DNA from: JBGPYB01 sp041493035
Lineage (GTDB): Bacteria > Acidobacteriota > Vicinamibacteria > Fen-336
NCBI GenBank assembly: GCA_041493035.1
Contig: JBGPYB010000182.1
Location: forward strand, 1 to 8,604
Length of the DNA stretch: 8,604 nucleotides
Direction of reading: 5' to 3'
The notes under the pieces are model-generated. The model saw only the letters and a program-made list of their open reading frames with translations, was not told the origin of the DNA and made no database searches. Positions 1 through 6,544 of the stretch are shown here, in pieces; position 1 is the stretch's first letter, and each line of letters opens with the position of its first letter. The position numbers were made by a program, and so were the translations under genes.

Positions 1-1
1 G

Positions 2-2104
2 TACATGGCGCCGGAACAGCTCGAAGGCAAGCCCGCCGACGTCCGGACCGACATCTTCGCGCTGGGCTCCGTGCTTTACGAGATGGCGACGGGGCACCGC
101 GCTTTCGAGGCGAAGAGCCAGGCGAGTCTCATCGTCGCGATCCTGGAGCACGAGCCTCCACCGATGACGACGCTCCAGCCGCTGACACCGCCGGACCTGG
201 AACGGCTCGTCAAGGTCTGCCTGGCGAAGGATCCGGACGACCGCCTCCAGACCGCCCACGACGTGATGCAGGAGCTGAAGTGGATCGCTGAGGCTGGAGC
301 GTCGCCCGCCGCTACAGCCAAGGCCGCTGTCCGTGTGCGCGTGCAGGTATGGATCGCCTGGGCAGTCGCCGGCGCGCTCGCCGTGGCGTTGTTGGTGGCT
401 CTCAAGCGGGGGGGCGTGCCGGCCCCAGACGGCCACCCGCTGCGACTGAGGATCGCTCCGCCCGAGAAAGTGGTGCTGGGCGATTACCTCGCTCTGTCGC
501 CCGACGGTCGGCGTCTCGCGTTCCCAGCCACGGATGGCAACGGAAAGACGATGATCTGGGTTCAGCCGCTCGACGCCGAGGCGGCGGCGCCACTGCCTGG
601 CTCCGATCATGGCGGGCTCCCCTTCTGGTCGCCAGACGGCCGCGAGCTCGCGTTCTTCGCAGACGGCAAGCTCAAGCGAGTCGACCTGACCGGCGGGTCA
701 CCGCAGACGATCTGCGACGCGGCTGACGGGCGCGGCGGGACGTGGAGCCCGCAGGGTCAAATCCTCTACACGCCGGACTGCTGTAGCGGCCTCTTCGTCG
801 TCCCCGCTTCCGGTGGCGTGGCGCAGCCGTTGACGACACCCGACCCGGCGCGCGGCGAACTGTCGCATCGCTGGCCACAGTTCCTCCCCGGGGGAAGACA
901 GTTCCTGTACTTGGTGCGCCCGGGCGAGAAGGATCTCGCCGGACTGTATCTCGGCACGCTCGACTCGCCCCAGACAAAGCGGCTTGCGGACGTTCAGTCC
1001 ATACCGAGCTTCCAGGGGCCAGACCGCCTCTTCTACGTGAAGGAAGGCAGGCTCGTGATTGGCCGTCTGGACCTGGATCGCCTGGCGGTTTCGGCCGAGA
1101 CGAGTCCAGTCGCCGAGAACGTGCGTTTATCAGACCTTCTCGGGCTTGCGTCCTTCACAACATCGGCGGCCGGTCTCGTGGCCTACCGCGGAGGCGGCCG
1201 GCCCTTGACGCGGCTCACTTGGTTCGATCGCACGGGACGGCAGCTTGGCTTCACAGGTGAACCGGGGGCATACGAGCTCATCGCGCTGGCTCCCAACGAC
1301 CGTCAGGTTGCCGTGAGCGCGTTCAGTCCGGGCGCCTGGTCAGAGTCGTTGTGGCTCCTGGACACGCGGGGCGGCCAGTCGTCCCGCTTCACGTTTGAGG
1401 ACCTGAATGCCAATGGTTCCGTGTGGTCGACGGATGCGAGCCGGCTCTTGTTCAACGGAGCCAAACCCGGCGAGGTCAACGGCTTCTATCAGAAGTCCCT
1501 GGCCGGCAGTGGCGCGCAGGAGCTTCTCTTCAAGAACAAGGACCAATCGTACGTGGACGACTGGTCCGCCGACAGCCGCTATGTCGTGTATGAGTTCACG
1601 GACCCCAAGACACGCAACGACATCGGGGTCTTGCCTCTCTTCGGTGATCGCAAGCCCCAGCCGTTCCTCGCAACACCCGCCAACGAAGCGCATGCCAGGC
1701 TTTCGCCCGACGGCCAATGGATCGCCTATACGTCCGATGCTTTGGGGCGCTCCGAAGTGTTCGTGCAACCGTTCCCCGCCGGCCCCGGGCGCTGGCAGGT
1801 CTCGACTGCAGGCGGGGACGAGCCCATCTGGCGGCGAGACAGCAAGGAGCTCTTCTACCTGTCGCTGGACCGGAAGATCGTGGCGGTCGCCGTTCGCGGC
1901 GCTGGCGGCCGATTCGAGGCCTCCCCGCCCCAGGCGCTGTTTTCGGCCCCGGTCTTGCCGCCAAAGATCAGTAGCAATCAGGGGCACTACGGCGTCAGCG
2001 CCGATGGTCAGCGCATCTTCGTCAACGCACTCACCGAGGAGGCGCCGGCTCCCATCACGCTCCTCGTCAACTGGACGCCGGAGAGCAGGAAGGCCGCACC
2101 CTGA
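2..2104 (+). CDS. Ser/Thr protein kinase fused to WD40/TolB-like propeller (5' end outside window)
   Basis: The reading frame is open to the left edge, so the Met at base 5 is internal: it lies in the activation-segment motif YMAPEQ (the APE of kinase subdomain VIII). Numbering from that Met, the kinase C-lobe covers about residues 1-95, with D16 of the TDIFALG motif and R80 of the DPDDR motif. A hydrophobic membrane segment follows at about 115-133. From about 145 to the end lies a beta-propeller with PD40-type SPDG motifs at 165, 209 and 567. The expected product is a membrane-anchored PknB-like kinase that phosphorylates Ser/Thr, with the propeller on the far side of the membrane for ligand or protein binding; the ligand is unknown. 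The stop overlaps the start of the next kinase (TGATG), so the two genes are probably co-transcribed and coupled. The ATP-binding half cannot be seen, so activity cannot be judged. Confidence 0.92.
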   Translation, partial: YMAPEQLEGKPADVRTDIFALGSVLYEMATGHRAFEAKSQASLIVAILEHEPPPMTTLQPLTPPDLERLVKVCLAKDPDDRLQTAHDVMQELKWIAEAGASPAATAKAAVRVRVQVWIAWAVAGALAVALLVALKRGGVPAPDGHPLRLRIAPPEKVVLGDYLALSPDGRRLAFPATDGNGKTMIWVQPLDAEAAAPLPGSDHGGLPFWSPDGRELAFFADGKLKRVDLTGGSPQTICDAADGRGGTWSPQGQILYTPDCCSGLFVVPASGGVAQPLTTPDPARGELSHRWPQFLPGGRQFLYLVRPGEKDLAGLYLGTLDSPQTKRLADVQSIPSFQGPDRLFYVKEGRLVIGRLDLDRLAVSAETSPVAENVRLSDLLGLASFTTSAAGLVAYRGGGRPLTRLTWFDRTGRQLGFTGEPGAYELIALAPNDRQVAVSAFSPGAWSESLWLLDTRGGQSSRFTFEDLNANGSVWSTDASRLLFNGAKPGEVNGFYQKSLAGSGAQELLFKNKDQSYVDDWSADSRYVVYEFTDPKTRNDIGVLPLFGDRKPQPFLATPANEAHARLSPDGQWIAYTSDALGRSEVFVQPFPAGPGRWQVSTAGGDEPIWRRDSKELFYLSLDRKIVAVAVRGAGGRFEASPPQALFSAPVLPPKISSNQGHYGVSADGQRIFVNALTEEAPAPITLLVNWTPESRKAAP

Positions 2105-4758
2105 TGGCGCTGCTCTCTGGAACCCGTCTCGGGCCCTACGAGATCGTCGCCCCCCTTGGCGCGGGCGGAATGGGCGAGGTGTACCGCGCTCGGGACACGA
2201 GCCTGTCCCGCGATGTTGCGATCAAAGTCCTGCCCGCCGACGTGGTGGCCGATCCTGAGCGCCTGGCCCGCTTCAAACGCGAGGCTCAGCTCCTCGCTGC
2301 CCTCAACCACCCCAACATCGCCGCCATCCATGGCCTCGACCAGGCCGACGGCAAGCCGTTCCTGGTTCTGGAGCTGGTGGAAGGTGAAGACCTGGCGGAG
2401 CGGCTGAAGCGCGGCCCGATCCCTCTCGACGAGGCTCTCCCCATCGCGAAGCAGGTCGCCGAAGCCCTGGAGGAAGCCCACGAGCACGGCATCGTCCACC
2501 GGGACCTGAAGCCCGCCAACATCAAGCTGACGCCGGACGGCAAGGTCAAGGTACTGGACTTCGGCCTGGCCAAAGCCTACTCGGACGGCGCTGAAGGCAC
2601 CTCGACGCCTGATGTTTCGCACTCGCCCACCCTGACGCGGGGGACCGAGGCGGGCGTGATCCTCGGCACGGCCGCGTACATGTCTCCCGAGCAGGCACGT
2701 GGCAGGCCGGTGGACAGGAGGACGGACGTCTGGGCTTTCGGCTGCGTGCTGTTCGAGGCCCTGGCCGGGCGCCGGCCGTTCGATGGCGAGACGATCACGG
2801 ACATCCTGGCGGCGATCGTCAGGCAGGAGCCGCCCTGGGAGAGGCTGCCACTCGCGACCCCCGAAGCCATCCGGCGGCTGTTACGCCGCTGTCTCGAGAA
2901 GGACCCGCGCCAGCGCCTGCACAGCATCGCCGACGCGCGGATCGAGATCGGAGAGGCCTCGTCCGCCGTCGACGTTCTTCCGCGGAAGCGTGATTTCGCC
3001 GGATGGCGCGGAGGCGCGGTTCTCGGGCTGGCGTGCCTGGGTGGGGGCCTGCTTCTCAGGATGCGGATCGCTGCGCGCCACAGCGGCGCGACGGCACCCA
3101 CGCCCGCGCCGGTGACCCGTGCCGTGATCGAGCCCCCGGTCGAAGCGGCGCTCGCGCTCGGGACGCGGTTACCCGCGATCGGCTACGAGAGCACGCTCGT
3201 TGCCGTCTCTCCCGACGGCCACCGGCTCGCCTATGTCGGCGAAACGCCGGGGGGAGGAACCCAGCTCTATCTCCGCGATTTGGACCGCCTGGAGGTCAAG
3301 CCCATCGCAGGAACCGAGGGAGCGATCCACCCGTTCTTCTCTCCCGACGGGCGCTGGCTCGGCTTCCTCACGGCCGACAAGGTGAAGAAGGTTGCGCTCG
3401 ACGGCGGGGCTCCGGTCACCCTCTGCAACGCGCGCACGCCGGTGCGCGCGAGCTGGACCCGGGACGACCTGATCTATTTCGGCGAGCAGGAGGGGGCCCT
3501 GCTGAGCCGAGTCTCTGCGAGCGGAGGGGCATCACGCGAGGTGGCCCACTTACGGGACAAGAAGCTGAACCAAGTGCTGCCCGACGGTCGCAGCGCGCTG
3601 GTCGCCGACAACTCTCGTGGCATCAGCTCTGACTACGCTACGGTCAAGGCTCTTGCTCTCGACACTCTCGCCGAGAAGCCGCTGATCGAGTCGGGCTACG
3701 ACGCCCGCTACGTGTCGGGCCACCTGCTTTTCACGCGTGGCGGGAACCTCATGGCTGTGCCTTTCGATCGCGAACGTCTCGAGGTCCAGGGCGAGCCCTT
3801 CGTGGTCGTGACCGGCGTCAGCACGGGGTCGTTCTTCGGCCACTCGCAGGTCGCTGCGTCGGAGAACGGGTTGCTCGTGTACGTACCCGGCGGAGACGGC
3901 TGTCTCGGCCGGCTGGCATGGGTCGATCGCAAGGGCGGCGTCGAGTTGCTGCCGACGCCTGAGCGCTTCTACGGCGTCGTGGAGCTCGCTCCTGGCGGCA
4001 GGCGCCTGGCCGTCCACGTCGCCGACGTCACCGACTACGTCTGGATCTACGACCTGCGCCGGAACGAGGGCAGAAGGTTGACAGCCGACGGCAGCGCCGG
4101 CTGGCCGATCTTCTCGCCCGACGGCCAAAGCCTCGCCGTCGTCAGATCGGGCGGCGCACAACCCGGCCTCTACCGTTACCCGGCCGGCGATCGCGGCGGT
4201 TCGGTCGAGCGTCTCGCCGAGGCGAAGCCGCTACAGCCGCGGCTCACAGCCTACTCTTGGTCAGGGGACGGCGGCAGCCTGGCCGTGAACTCCTGGAACG
4301 AGGAACGCATGGGCGTGCTAGCGGCTGGGGGCGGCAGCCAGGTGGCGTGGCTGCCTACCAAGGGCAATGCCTGGGGAGGGTCGTTCTCGCCCGACGGCCG
4401 CTTCCTGGCCTACTCCTCCGACGAGACCGGCCAGAACGAGATCTGGGTCCGCTCCCTCCCCGACGGCTCGGTGAGGCAGGTCTCGCCGGACGGCGGCCTC
4501 GAGCCGCTCTGGTCCAAGGACGCGCTCTACTATCGCAAGGGGCGTCAGTGGTTCGCGAGCCGGATCACGCGCCTGGCGCCGGACTTGGCATGGGAGCCGC
4601 CCCGGCTGGTCTTCGAAACCGACTTCCTCGATACACCTGGCCGCTCCTACGCTGTCTCCCCGGACGGCCAGCGGCTGCTGGTCGTGAAGCGCGCCCGCGA
4701 GCCGGTCCGGTCCAAGATCGCGTTCGTTCAGAACTGGCTCACGGAGCTACCGCGATGA
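2104..4758 (+). CDS. Transmembrane Ser/Thr protein kinase with C-terminal WD40/TolB-like propeller
   Basis: A complete 884-residue protein. The N-terminal PknB-type kinase domain (about 11-285) has all key residues: the glycine loop GAGGMGEV at 19-26, Lys41 in VAIK, the probable alpha-C Glu60, the catalytic loop HRDLKPAN at 132-139 (Asp134, Asn139), DFG at 152-154, SPE at 194-196 and Asp208 of DVWAFG. It should therefore be active. A short Gly/Leu-rich membrane segment lies at about 301-320. The rest is a beta-propeller with SPDG motifs at 369, 413, 671, 762 and 852, as in TolB/WD40-like repeats. The ATG overlaps the previous stop by one base, with AGGAAGG a few bases upstream. Its own stop overlaps the start of a third, decayed kinase (ATGA), so this was once at least a three-gene operon. 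Substrates and the propeller ligand cannot be read from the sequence. Confidence 0.95.
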   Translation: MALLSGTRLGPYEIVAPLGAGGMGEVYRARDTSLSRDVAIKVLPADVVADPERLARFKREAQLLAALNHPNIAAIHGLDQADGKPFLVLELVEGEDLAERLKRGPIPLDEALPIAKQVAEALEEAHEHGIVHRDLKPANIKLTPDGKVKVLDFGLAKAYSDGAEGTSTPDVSHSPTLTRGTEAGVILGTAAYMSPEQARGRPVDRRTDVWAFGCVLFEALAGRRPFDGETITDILAAIVRQEPPWERLPLATPEAIRRLLRRCLEKDPRQRLHSIADARIEIGEASSAVDVLPRKRDFAGWRGGAVLGLACLGGGLLLRMRIAARHSGATAPTPAPVTRAVIEPPVEAALALGTRLPAIGYESTLVAVSPDGHRLAYVGETPGGGTQLYLRDLDRLEVKPIAGTEGAIHPFFSPDGRWLGFLTADKVKKVALDGGAPVTLCNARTPVRASWTRDDLIYFGEQEGALLSRVSASGGASREVAHLRDKKLNQVLPDGRSALVADNSRGISSDYATVKALALDTLAEKPLIESGYDARYVSGHLLFTRGGNLMAVPFDRERLEVQGEPFVVVTGVSTGSFFGHSQVAASENGLLVYVPGGDGCLGRLAWVDRKGGVELLPTPERFYGVVELAPGGRRLAVHVADVTDYVWIYDLRRNEGRRLTADGSAGWPIFSPDGQSLAVVRSGGAQPGLYRYPAGDRGGSVERLAEAKPLQPRLTAYSWSGDGGSLAVNSWNEERMGVLAAGGGSQVAWLPTKGNAWGGSFSPDGRFLAYSSDETGQNEIWVRSLPDGSVRQVSPDGGLEPLWSKDALYYRKGRQWFASRITRLAPDLAWEPPRLVFETDFLDTPGRSYAVSPDGQRLLVVKRAREPVRSKIAFVQNWLTELPR

Positions 4759-4957
4759 CGCTCGCCGCCGACACAAGACTCGGCCGCATCGTCGCGATCA
4801 AGGGGCTGCGTTGGCACCGAGATCGCCGACGCCCTCGACAAGGCGCACCGCCAGGGGATCGTCCACCGCGCACCGCCCAAGCCCGGCAACCTGTCGGCCG
4901 ATCGGCAGCTCATGGCTGTGGCGTACCGCAGCGTGGGCGATCGGTTCGAAGGCGCTG
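4755..4957 (+). pseudogene. Relic of a third kinase-propeller gene, collapsed by internal deletions
   Basis: The relic starts with ATG overlapping the previous stop (ATGA) and keeps a GGAG Shine-Dalgarno at 4743-4746. Frame one reads MTLAADTRLGRIVAIKGL, which matches the N-terminus and the VAIK strand of the neighbour but lacks the glycine loop in between. From 4813 the match moves to another frame: EIADALDKAHRQGIVHR, then KPGN, which is the region leading into the catalytic loop, with HRDLKPGN changed to HRAPPKPGN so that the catalytic Asp is lost. It then jumps to LSADRQLMAVAYRSVGDRFE. This resembles the late propeller strand of the first kinase gene (about residues 619-640, YLSLDRKIVAVAVRGAGGRFE). 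About 200 bp therefore represent a gene that should be near 2.6 kb. It is not functional. The Phd promoter begins where the homology ends. Confidence 0.8.
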
Positions 4958-4969
4958 TTGTGTACGCAA
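4958..4969. promoter_or_regulatory. Operator-like palindrome upstream of Phd/PIN copy 1
   Basis: TTGTGTACGCAA is a 12-bp palindrome with one broken base pair, ending three bases before the -35 box. The second copy of the module has the perfect version at the same place. Phd/YefM antitoxins usually repress their own operon by binding such palindromes, so this is a likely autoregulatory operator. It is also the left boundary of homology between the two module copies. Confidence 0.55.
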
Positions 4970-4972
4970 GTG

Positions 4973-5002
4973 TTGACACATCGAGTCGCCTCGAGATAGA
5001 CT
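4973..5002 (+). promoter_or_regulatory. Sigma70-type promoter of Phd/PIN copy 1
   Basis: There is a consensus -35 TTGACA (4973-4978) and a -10 TAGACT (4997-5002; four of six consensus bases) with an 18-bp spacer. Transcription would start near 5009, leaving a leader of about 14 bases. The same arrangement, with a 17-bp spacer, is kept in the second copy, which supports it as a real promoter. Confidence 0.65.
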
Positions 5003-5012
5003 TTCCTACGTC

Positions 5013-5017
5013 GGAGG
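5013..5017 (+). promoter_or_regulatory. Shine-Dalgarno that fixes the antitoxin start
   Basis: GGAGG lies five bases before the ATG at 5023. An in-frame ATG at 4912 would give a longer protein, but it lies in the kinase relic and upstream of the promoter, and that extension is not shared with copy 2. The start at 5023 is therefore preferred. Confidence 0.75.
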
Positions 5018-5022
5018 AAAGC

Positions 5023-5301
5023 ATGCGCGTCGCTGGCGTGAGGGAGTTTCGAAGCCGTGCGCCTGAGCTCGTCAAGGGGGATGAGCTCGTGTTCGTGACT
5101 CGCCACGGAAAGCTCTCCGGGCTCTTGGTCCCCCTAAGCGAACCGCAGGAGCTCCCCGTCGAGCTGCGCCGAGAGCTCCTGACCCGCCTGGGCGCGGGGA
5201 TTGCGAGTCACTTGAAGGCGCACGGAGTGAGCGAGGCCAAGGCCCTGCGTGACTTTGAAGCCTGGCGAAAAGCCCGTCCCCGCAGTCGCCGCCGACGCTA
5301 A
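5023..5301 (+). CDS. Phd/YefM-family antitoxin, copy 1
   Basis: A 92-residue protein. The pattern RVAGVREFRSRAPELV, then GDELVFVTRHGKLSGLLVPL (about residues 2-38), is the Phd/YefM antitoxin N-terminal domain: a short strand, a helix, then two strands ending in the 'TRHGK..GLLVPL' hairpin. In this family that half dimerises and binds the operator, while the C-terminal half wraps the toxin. Here the C-terminus is strikingly Arg-rich (RKARPRSRRRR) because the last 53 bases also encode the start of the PIN toxin in another frame. The likely role is to neutralise the downstream PIN ribonuclease in the cytoplasm and to repress the shared promoter. A near-identical copy lies at 8272 and differs at four residues (S11N, S39T, R49H, A72T). 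The pairing of Phd-type antitoxin with PIN toxin is common in bacterial TA loci. Confidence 0.88.
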   Translation: MRVAGVREFRSRAPELVKGDELVFVTRHGKLSGLLVPLSEPQELPVELRRELLTRLGAGIASHLKAHGVSEAKALRDFEAWRKARPRSRRRR

Positions 5302-5866
5302 CGTCCTCCTGTCCGCCGTCCTGGGACATGCGGCGCTCAGGGTATTCACCCAGACAGACGTCAGCGTGCTGACAACACAGGGCGTCCTGCAGGAAGTCCG
5401 AGAGTACCTTCCGCTCGTTGCCAAGCAGTACGACATGCTTCCCCAGGTCCTGGAAGGACAGCTTCGTCTATTGGCCGTCCGCGAGTGTGAACCGAACAAG
5501 TACGCGCCCAAGCTCGAAGCCGCGAGGCGGGCGATGGCGAGACGCGATCCTGACGACGTGGACTTGCTCGCACTCGCCCTGGCTTTCGGCGTCCCGGTGT
5601 GGTCGAACGACAGCGACTTCAAGGACGCTGGTGTGGAGTGGTACACGACGGCGCGGCTGCTTCGGCGCCTGGGGGTCTCGGGGCGGTCTCTCGGACAACT
5701 TCGGTCCGATTCGCACCGAGAAGAGGGACAGTTGAGGGCCAGTCAGGCCCGCACCATTTCGCGGACGCTCAGGACCTCGTGCTCCGTCGCCTCACGGACG
5801 GCAGAGGCGGGAACCGAGACGACGGCGATCGTCTGGCCGGTCGCGGCGAAGACCTCGAACTCGTAG
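5249..5866 (+). CDS. PIN-domain toxin (VapC-like ribonuclease), copy 1, with chimeric C-terminus
   Basis: The PIN fold covers about residues 12-142. Candidate metal-binding acids are D16 (in ADANVLLSA), E49 (VLQEVREY), the D102/D103/D105 cluster before LLALALA, and D121/D123 (WSNDSDF). PIN toxins of this type cleave RNA using Mg/Mn ions. A GTG at 5249 is used as start; it is kept in copy 2, whereas the alternative TTG at 5255 is TCG there. A later start cannot be excluded, because no clear Shine-Dalgarno is visible and translation is probably coupled to the antitoxin. The frame runs 205 residues, but PIN toxins usually end about where YTTARLLRRLGV ends here (near 143). The remaining 60 residues cover a 38-bp dispersed repeat and then the antisense strand of the convergent DUF4926 gene. 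The native stop was therefore probably lost by insertion or recombination near 5706. Whether the tail is tolerated is unknown. Confidence 0.82.
   Translation: MTLKPGEKPVPAVAADANVLLSAVLGHAALRVFTQTDVSVLTTQGVLQEVREYLPLVAKQYDMLPQVLEGQLRLLAVRECEPNKYAPKLEAARRAMARRDPDDVDLLALALAFGVPVWSNDSDFKDAGVEWYTTARLLRRLGVSGRSLGQLRSDSHREEGQLRASQARTISRTLRTSCSVASRTAEAGTETTAIVWPVAAKTSNS
5691..5709 (+). other. Small hairpin near the end of the PIN domain
   Basis: TCGGAC (5691-5696) and GTCCGA (5704-5709) can form a 6-bp stem with a 7-base loop. There is no U-tract after it, so it is not a convincing intrinsic terminator. It directly abuts and partly overlaps the 38-bp direct repeat and may be a remnant of the original 3' end of the toxin operon. 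Confidence 0.25.
5706..5743. repeat. 38-bp direct repeat, left copy (contains AGGGACAGTTGAGGG)
   Basis: This copy matches 6443-6480 at 35 of 38 positions in the same orientation. The core AGGGACAGTTGAGGG (5724-5738) is identical in both. Within the right copy the unit GGGACAGT occurs twice, eleven bases apart. This copy ends at the stop codon of the DUF4926 gene. The two copies bracket the DUF6883/DUF4926 pair. I do not recognise the family; it may be a dispersed REP-like repeat. Confidence 0.8.
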
Positions 5867-5988
5867 CCCTCGGGCACGTCGGCGCGGGCCGGATAGTGCT
5901 CGACGATCACCCCGACGTCGCCTGCGCGCAGCCCTTCCTTCGGCAGGTCCTGCGTCAGCACCACACGCTGGTAGAGCGCGAGAGTCAT
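5743..5988 (-). CDS. DUF4926-family small protein, second gene of a TA-like pair
   Basis: An 81-residue protein beginning MTLALYQRVVLTQDLP, followed by EGLRAGDVGVIVEHYP, a stretch with GYEFEVFAATGQTIAVV, and VPASAVRE. This matches my memory of the DUF4926 pattern (a compact SH3-like beta fold: 'vaLt.DlPe.gL..GdvGtVVe.y...eyeVEF...G.t.alvtl...qlr'). It starts with ATG overlapping the TGA of the upstream DUF6883 gene by four bases (ATGA), with GGAG five bases before it, so the two are translationally coupled. Its 3' end faces the PIN toxin and the frames overlap antisense by 124 bp. The biochemical function is not established to my knowledge. A role as antitoxin or immunity-like partner to the DUF6883 protein is inferred only from the paired, coupled layout inside a TA cluster. 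Confidence 0.75.
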   Translation of the reverse strand: MTLALYQRVVLTQDLPKEGLRAGDVGVIVEHYPARADVPEGYEFEVFAATGQTIAVVSVPASAVREATEHEVLSVREMVRA

Positions 5989-6344
5989 GGTTTCTCCGCC
6001 GGGATGATCGTCACCAACCTGGGGGCCATCTCGCCCGTGAGGATGATCCAGATCGTGCTTACCCAGGCGGTATTGCGGTTCGGTCCCGTCAGTGGACCCA
6101 GGATCTCATACTTCTGCCCATAGGGCGACAGCCGTCCAGGCTGGGCGTCGAGGGACAGGATCTGCTCGCGAAGGTCCACTTCAAGCCGGCTGAATCCCTC
6201 CTGGGAGTACCCGAGTTCGCCCAGATATTCGGCTTTGCCACGGCCATCGGGGTGCGCCGCCGACAAGAGGTAGTCCCGTAGCTTGTCTGAAGGGATGATA
6301 GCGTCGCGCGCAGAGAGCCTCACTGCGAGGAGCATTATGCCCAT
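5985..6344 (-). CDS. DUF6883-family protein, first gene of a TA-like pair
   Basis: A 119-residue protein with AIIPSDKLRDYLLSAAHPDGRGKAEYL near the N-terminus, a middle SRLEVDLREQIL, then SPYGQKYEILGPLTGPNR and VSTIWIILTGE..PRLVTIIP near the C-terminus. This succession is characteristic of DUF6883 as I recall it ('IP.eKL.dYLLsp.hp.G..Ka.ff..lGy', 'YG.kYei.G.L.GPnG', 'v.svWii..g...PrfvTayP'). Three starts are possible (ATG 6344, ATG 6335, GTG 6323). None has a good Shine-Dalgarno, and family members usually begin only a few residues before the IP..KL motif, so 6335 or 6323 could be the true one. It is the leading gene of a two-gene unit with DUF4926 and sits between two 38-bp direct repeats. 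The conserved charged and Tyr residues hint at an enzymatic or RNA-binding toxin fold, but no function is proven from sequence. Confidence 0.75.
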   Translation of the reverse strand: MGIMLLAVRLSARDAIIPSDKLRDYLLSAAHPDGRGKAEYLGELGYSQEGFSRLEVDLREQILSLDAQPGRLSPYGQKYEILGPLTGPNRNTAWVSTIWIILTGEMAPRLVTIIPAEKP

Positions 6345-6544
6345 TCGGCCCGCCGAGATCGCCTTCCACGCCAGCCGACTCCAAACTACCCGATCCTGAC
6401 CCGAAGGGCACTTAGCTCATGGTCCTTCCGCACCAGCTTGGCCCGATTCTCACCGAGAAAAGGGACAGTTGAGGGACAGTGCGGCCGCGCTCACCGCCAT
6501 ATCGGAGGTCGCCAGGCCGGAACTCTACTGCCTTGAGGTGGTCG
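6345..6544. other. 200-bp intergenic region with right-hand repeat copy
   Basis: This lies between the start of the DUF6883 gene and the present end of the nucleotidyltransferase gene (both -). It holds the right copy of the 38-bp repeat and a small CCCGAAGGG hairpin near 6396. It must contain the promoter of the DUF6883/DUF4926 pair on the minus strand, but I see no convincing -35/-10. The part from about 6480 to 6544 may still hold decayed coding sequence of the nucleotidyltransferase. Confidence 0.5.
6443..6480. repeat. 38-bp direct repeat, right copy
   Basis: Partner of 5706-5743 with three mismatches. It contains AGGGACAGTTGAGGGACAGT, an internal near-tandem of GGGACAGT. The repeats are 737 bp apart and in direct orientation, with only the DUF6883/DUF4926 pair between them, as in a cassette moved or duplicated by recombination between repeats. 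Confidence 0.8.

Larger units (their letters stand above)
4958..5355. repeat. Long direct repeat, Phd/PIN module copy 1
   Basis: This stretch matches 8207-8604 at about 93% by eye, including palindrome, promoter, antitoxin and toxin start. Homology begins at the operator palindrome. The last 99 bases (5257-5355) are identical to the last 99 bases of the window. Copy 1 continues beyond this into the rest of the toxin; copy 2 cannot be followed further. Confidence 0.93.

Noticed and set aside
1407..2258. Open frame on the plus strand overlapping both kinase genes
   Set aside because: It lies out of frame with clear propeller and kinase coding, and its Arg/Ser-rich composition is typical of a shadow frame.
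2008..2622. 204-codon open frame on the minus strand over the kinase domain
   Set aside because: Antisense to the conserved glycine loop and catalytic loop; no recognisable domain.
4257..4976. Plus-strand open frame running from the second kinase into the relic
   Set aside because: Out of frame with the propeller for most of its length; only the part after 4755 matters and that is described as the relic.
4912..5301. Longer antitoxin copy 1 starting at ATG 4912
   Set aside because: The extra 37 codons fall in the kinase relic and upstream of the promoter and Shine-Dalgarno, and they have no counterpart in copy 2.
5691..5709. Intrinsic terminator after the PIN toxin
   Set aside because: The 6-bp stem is short and no T-run follows, so it is listed only as a hairpin.
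6443..6480. Inverted repeats of an insertion sequence
   Set aside because: The two 38-bp copies are direct, not inverted, and no transposase lies between them.
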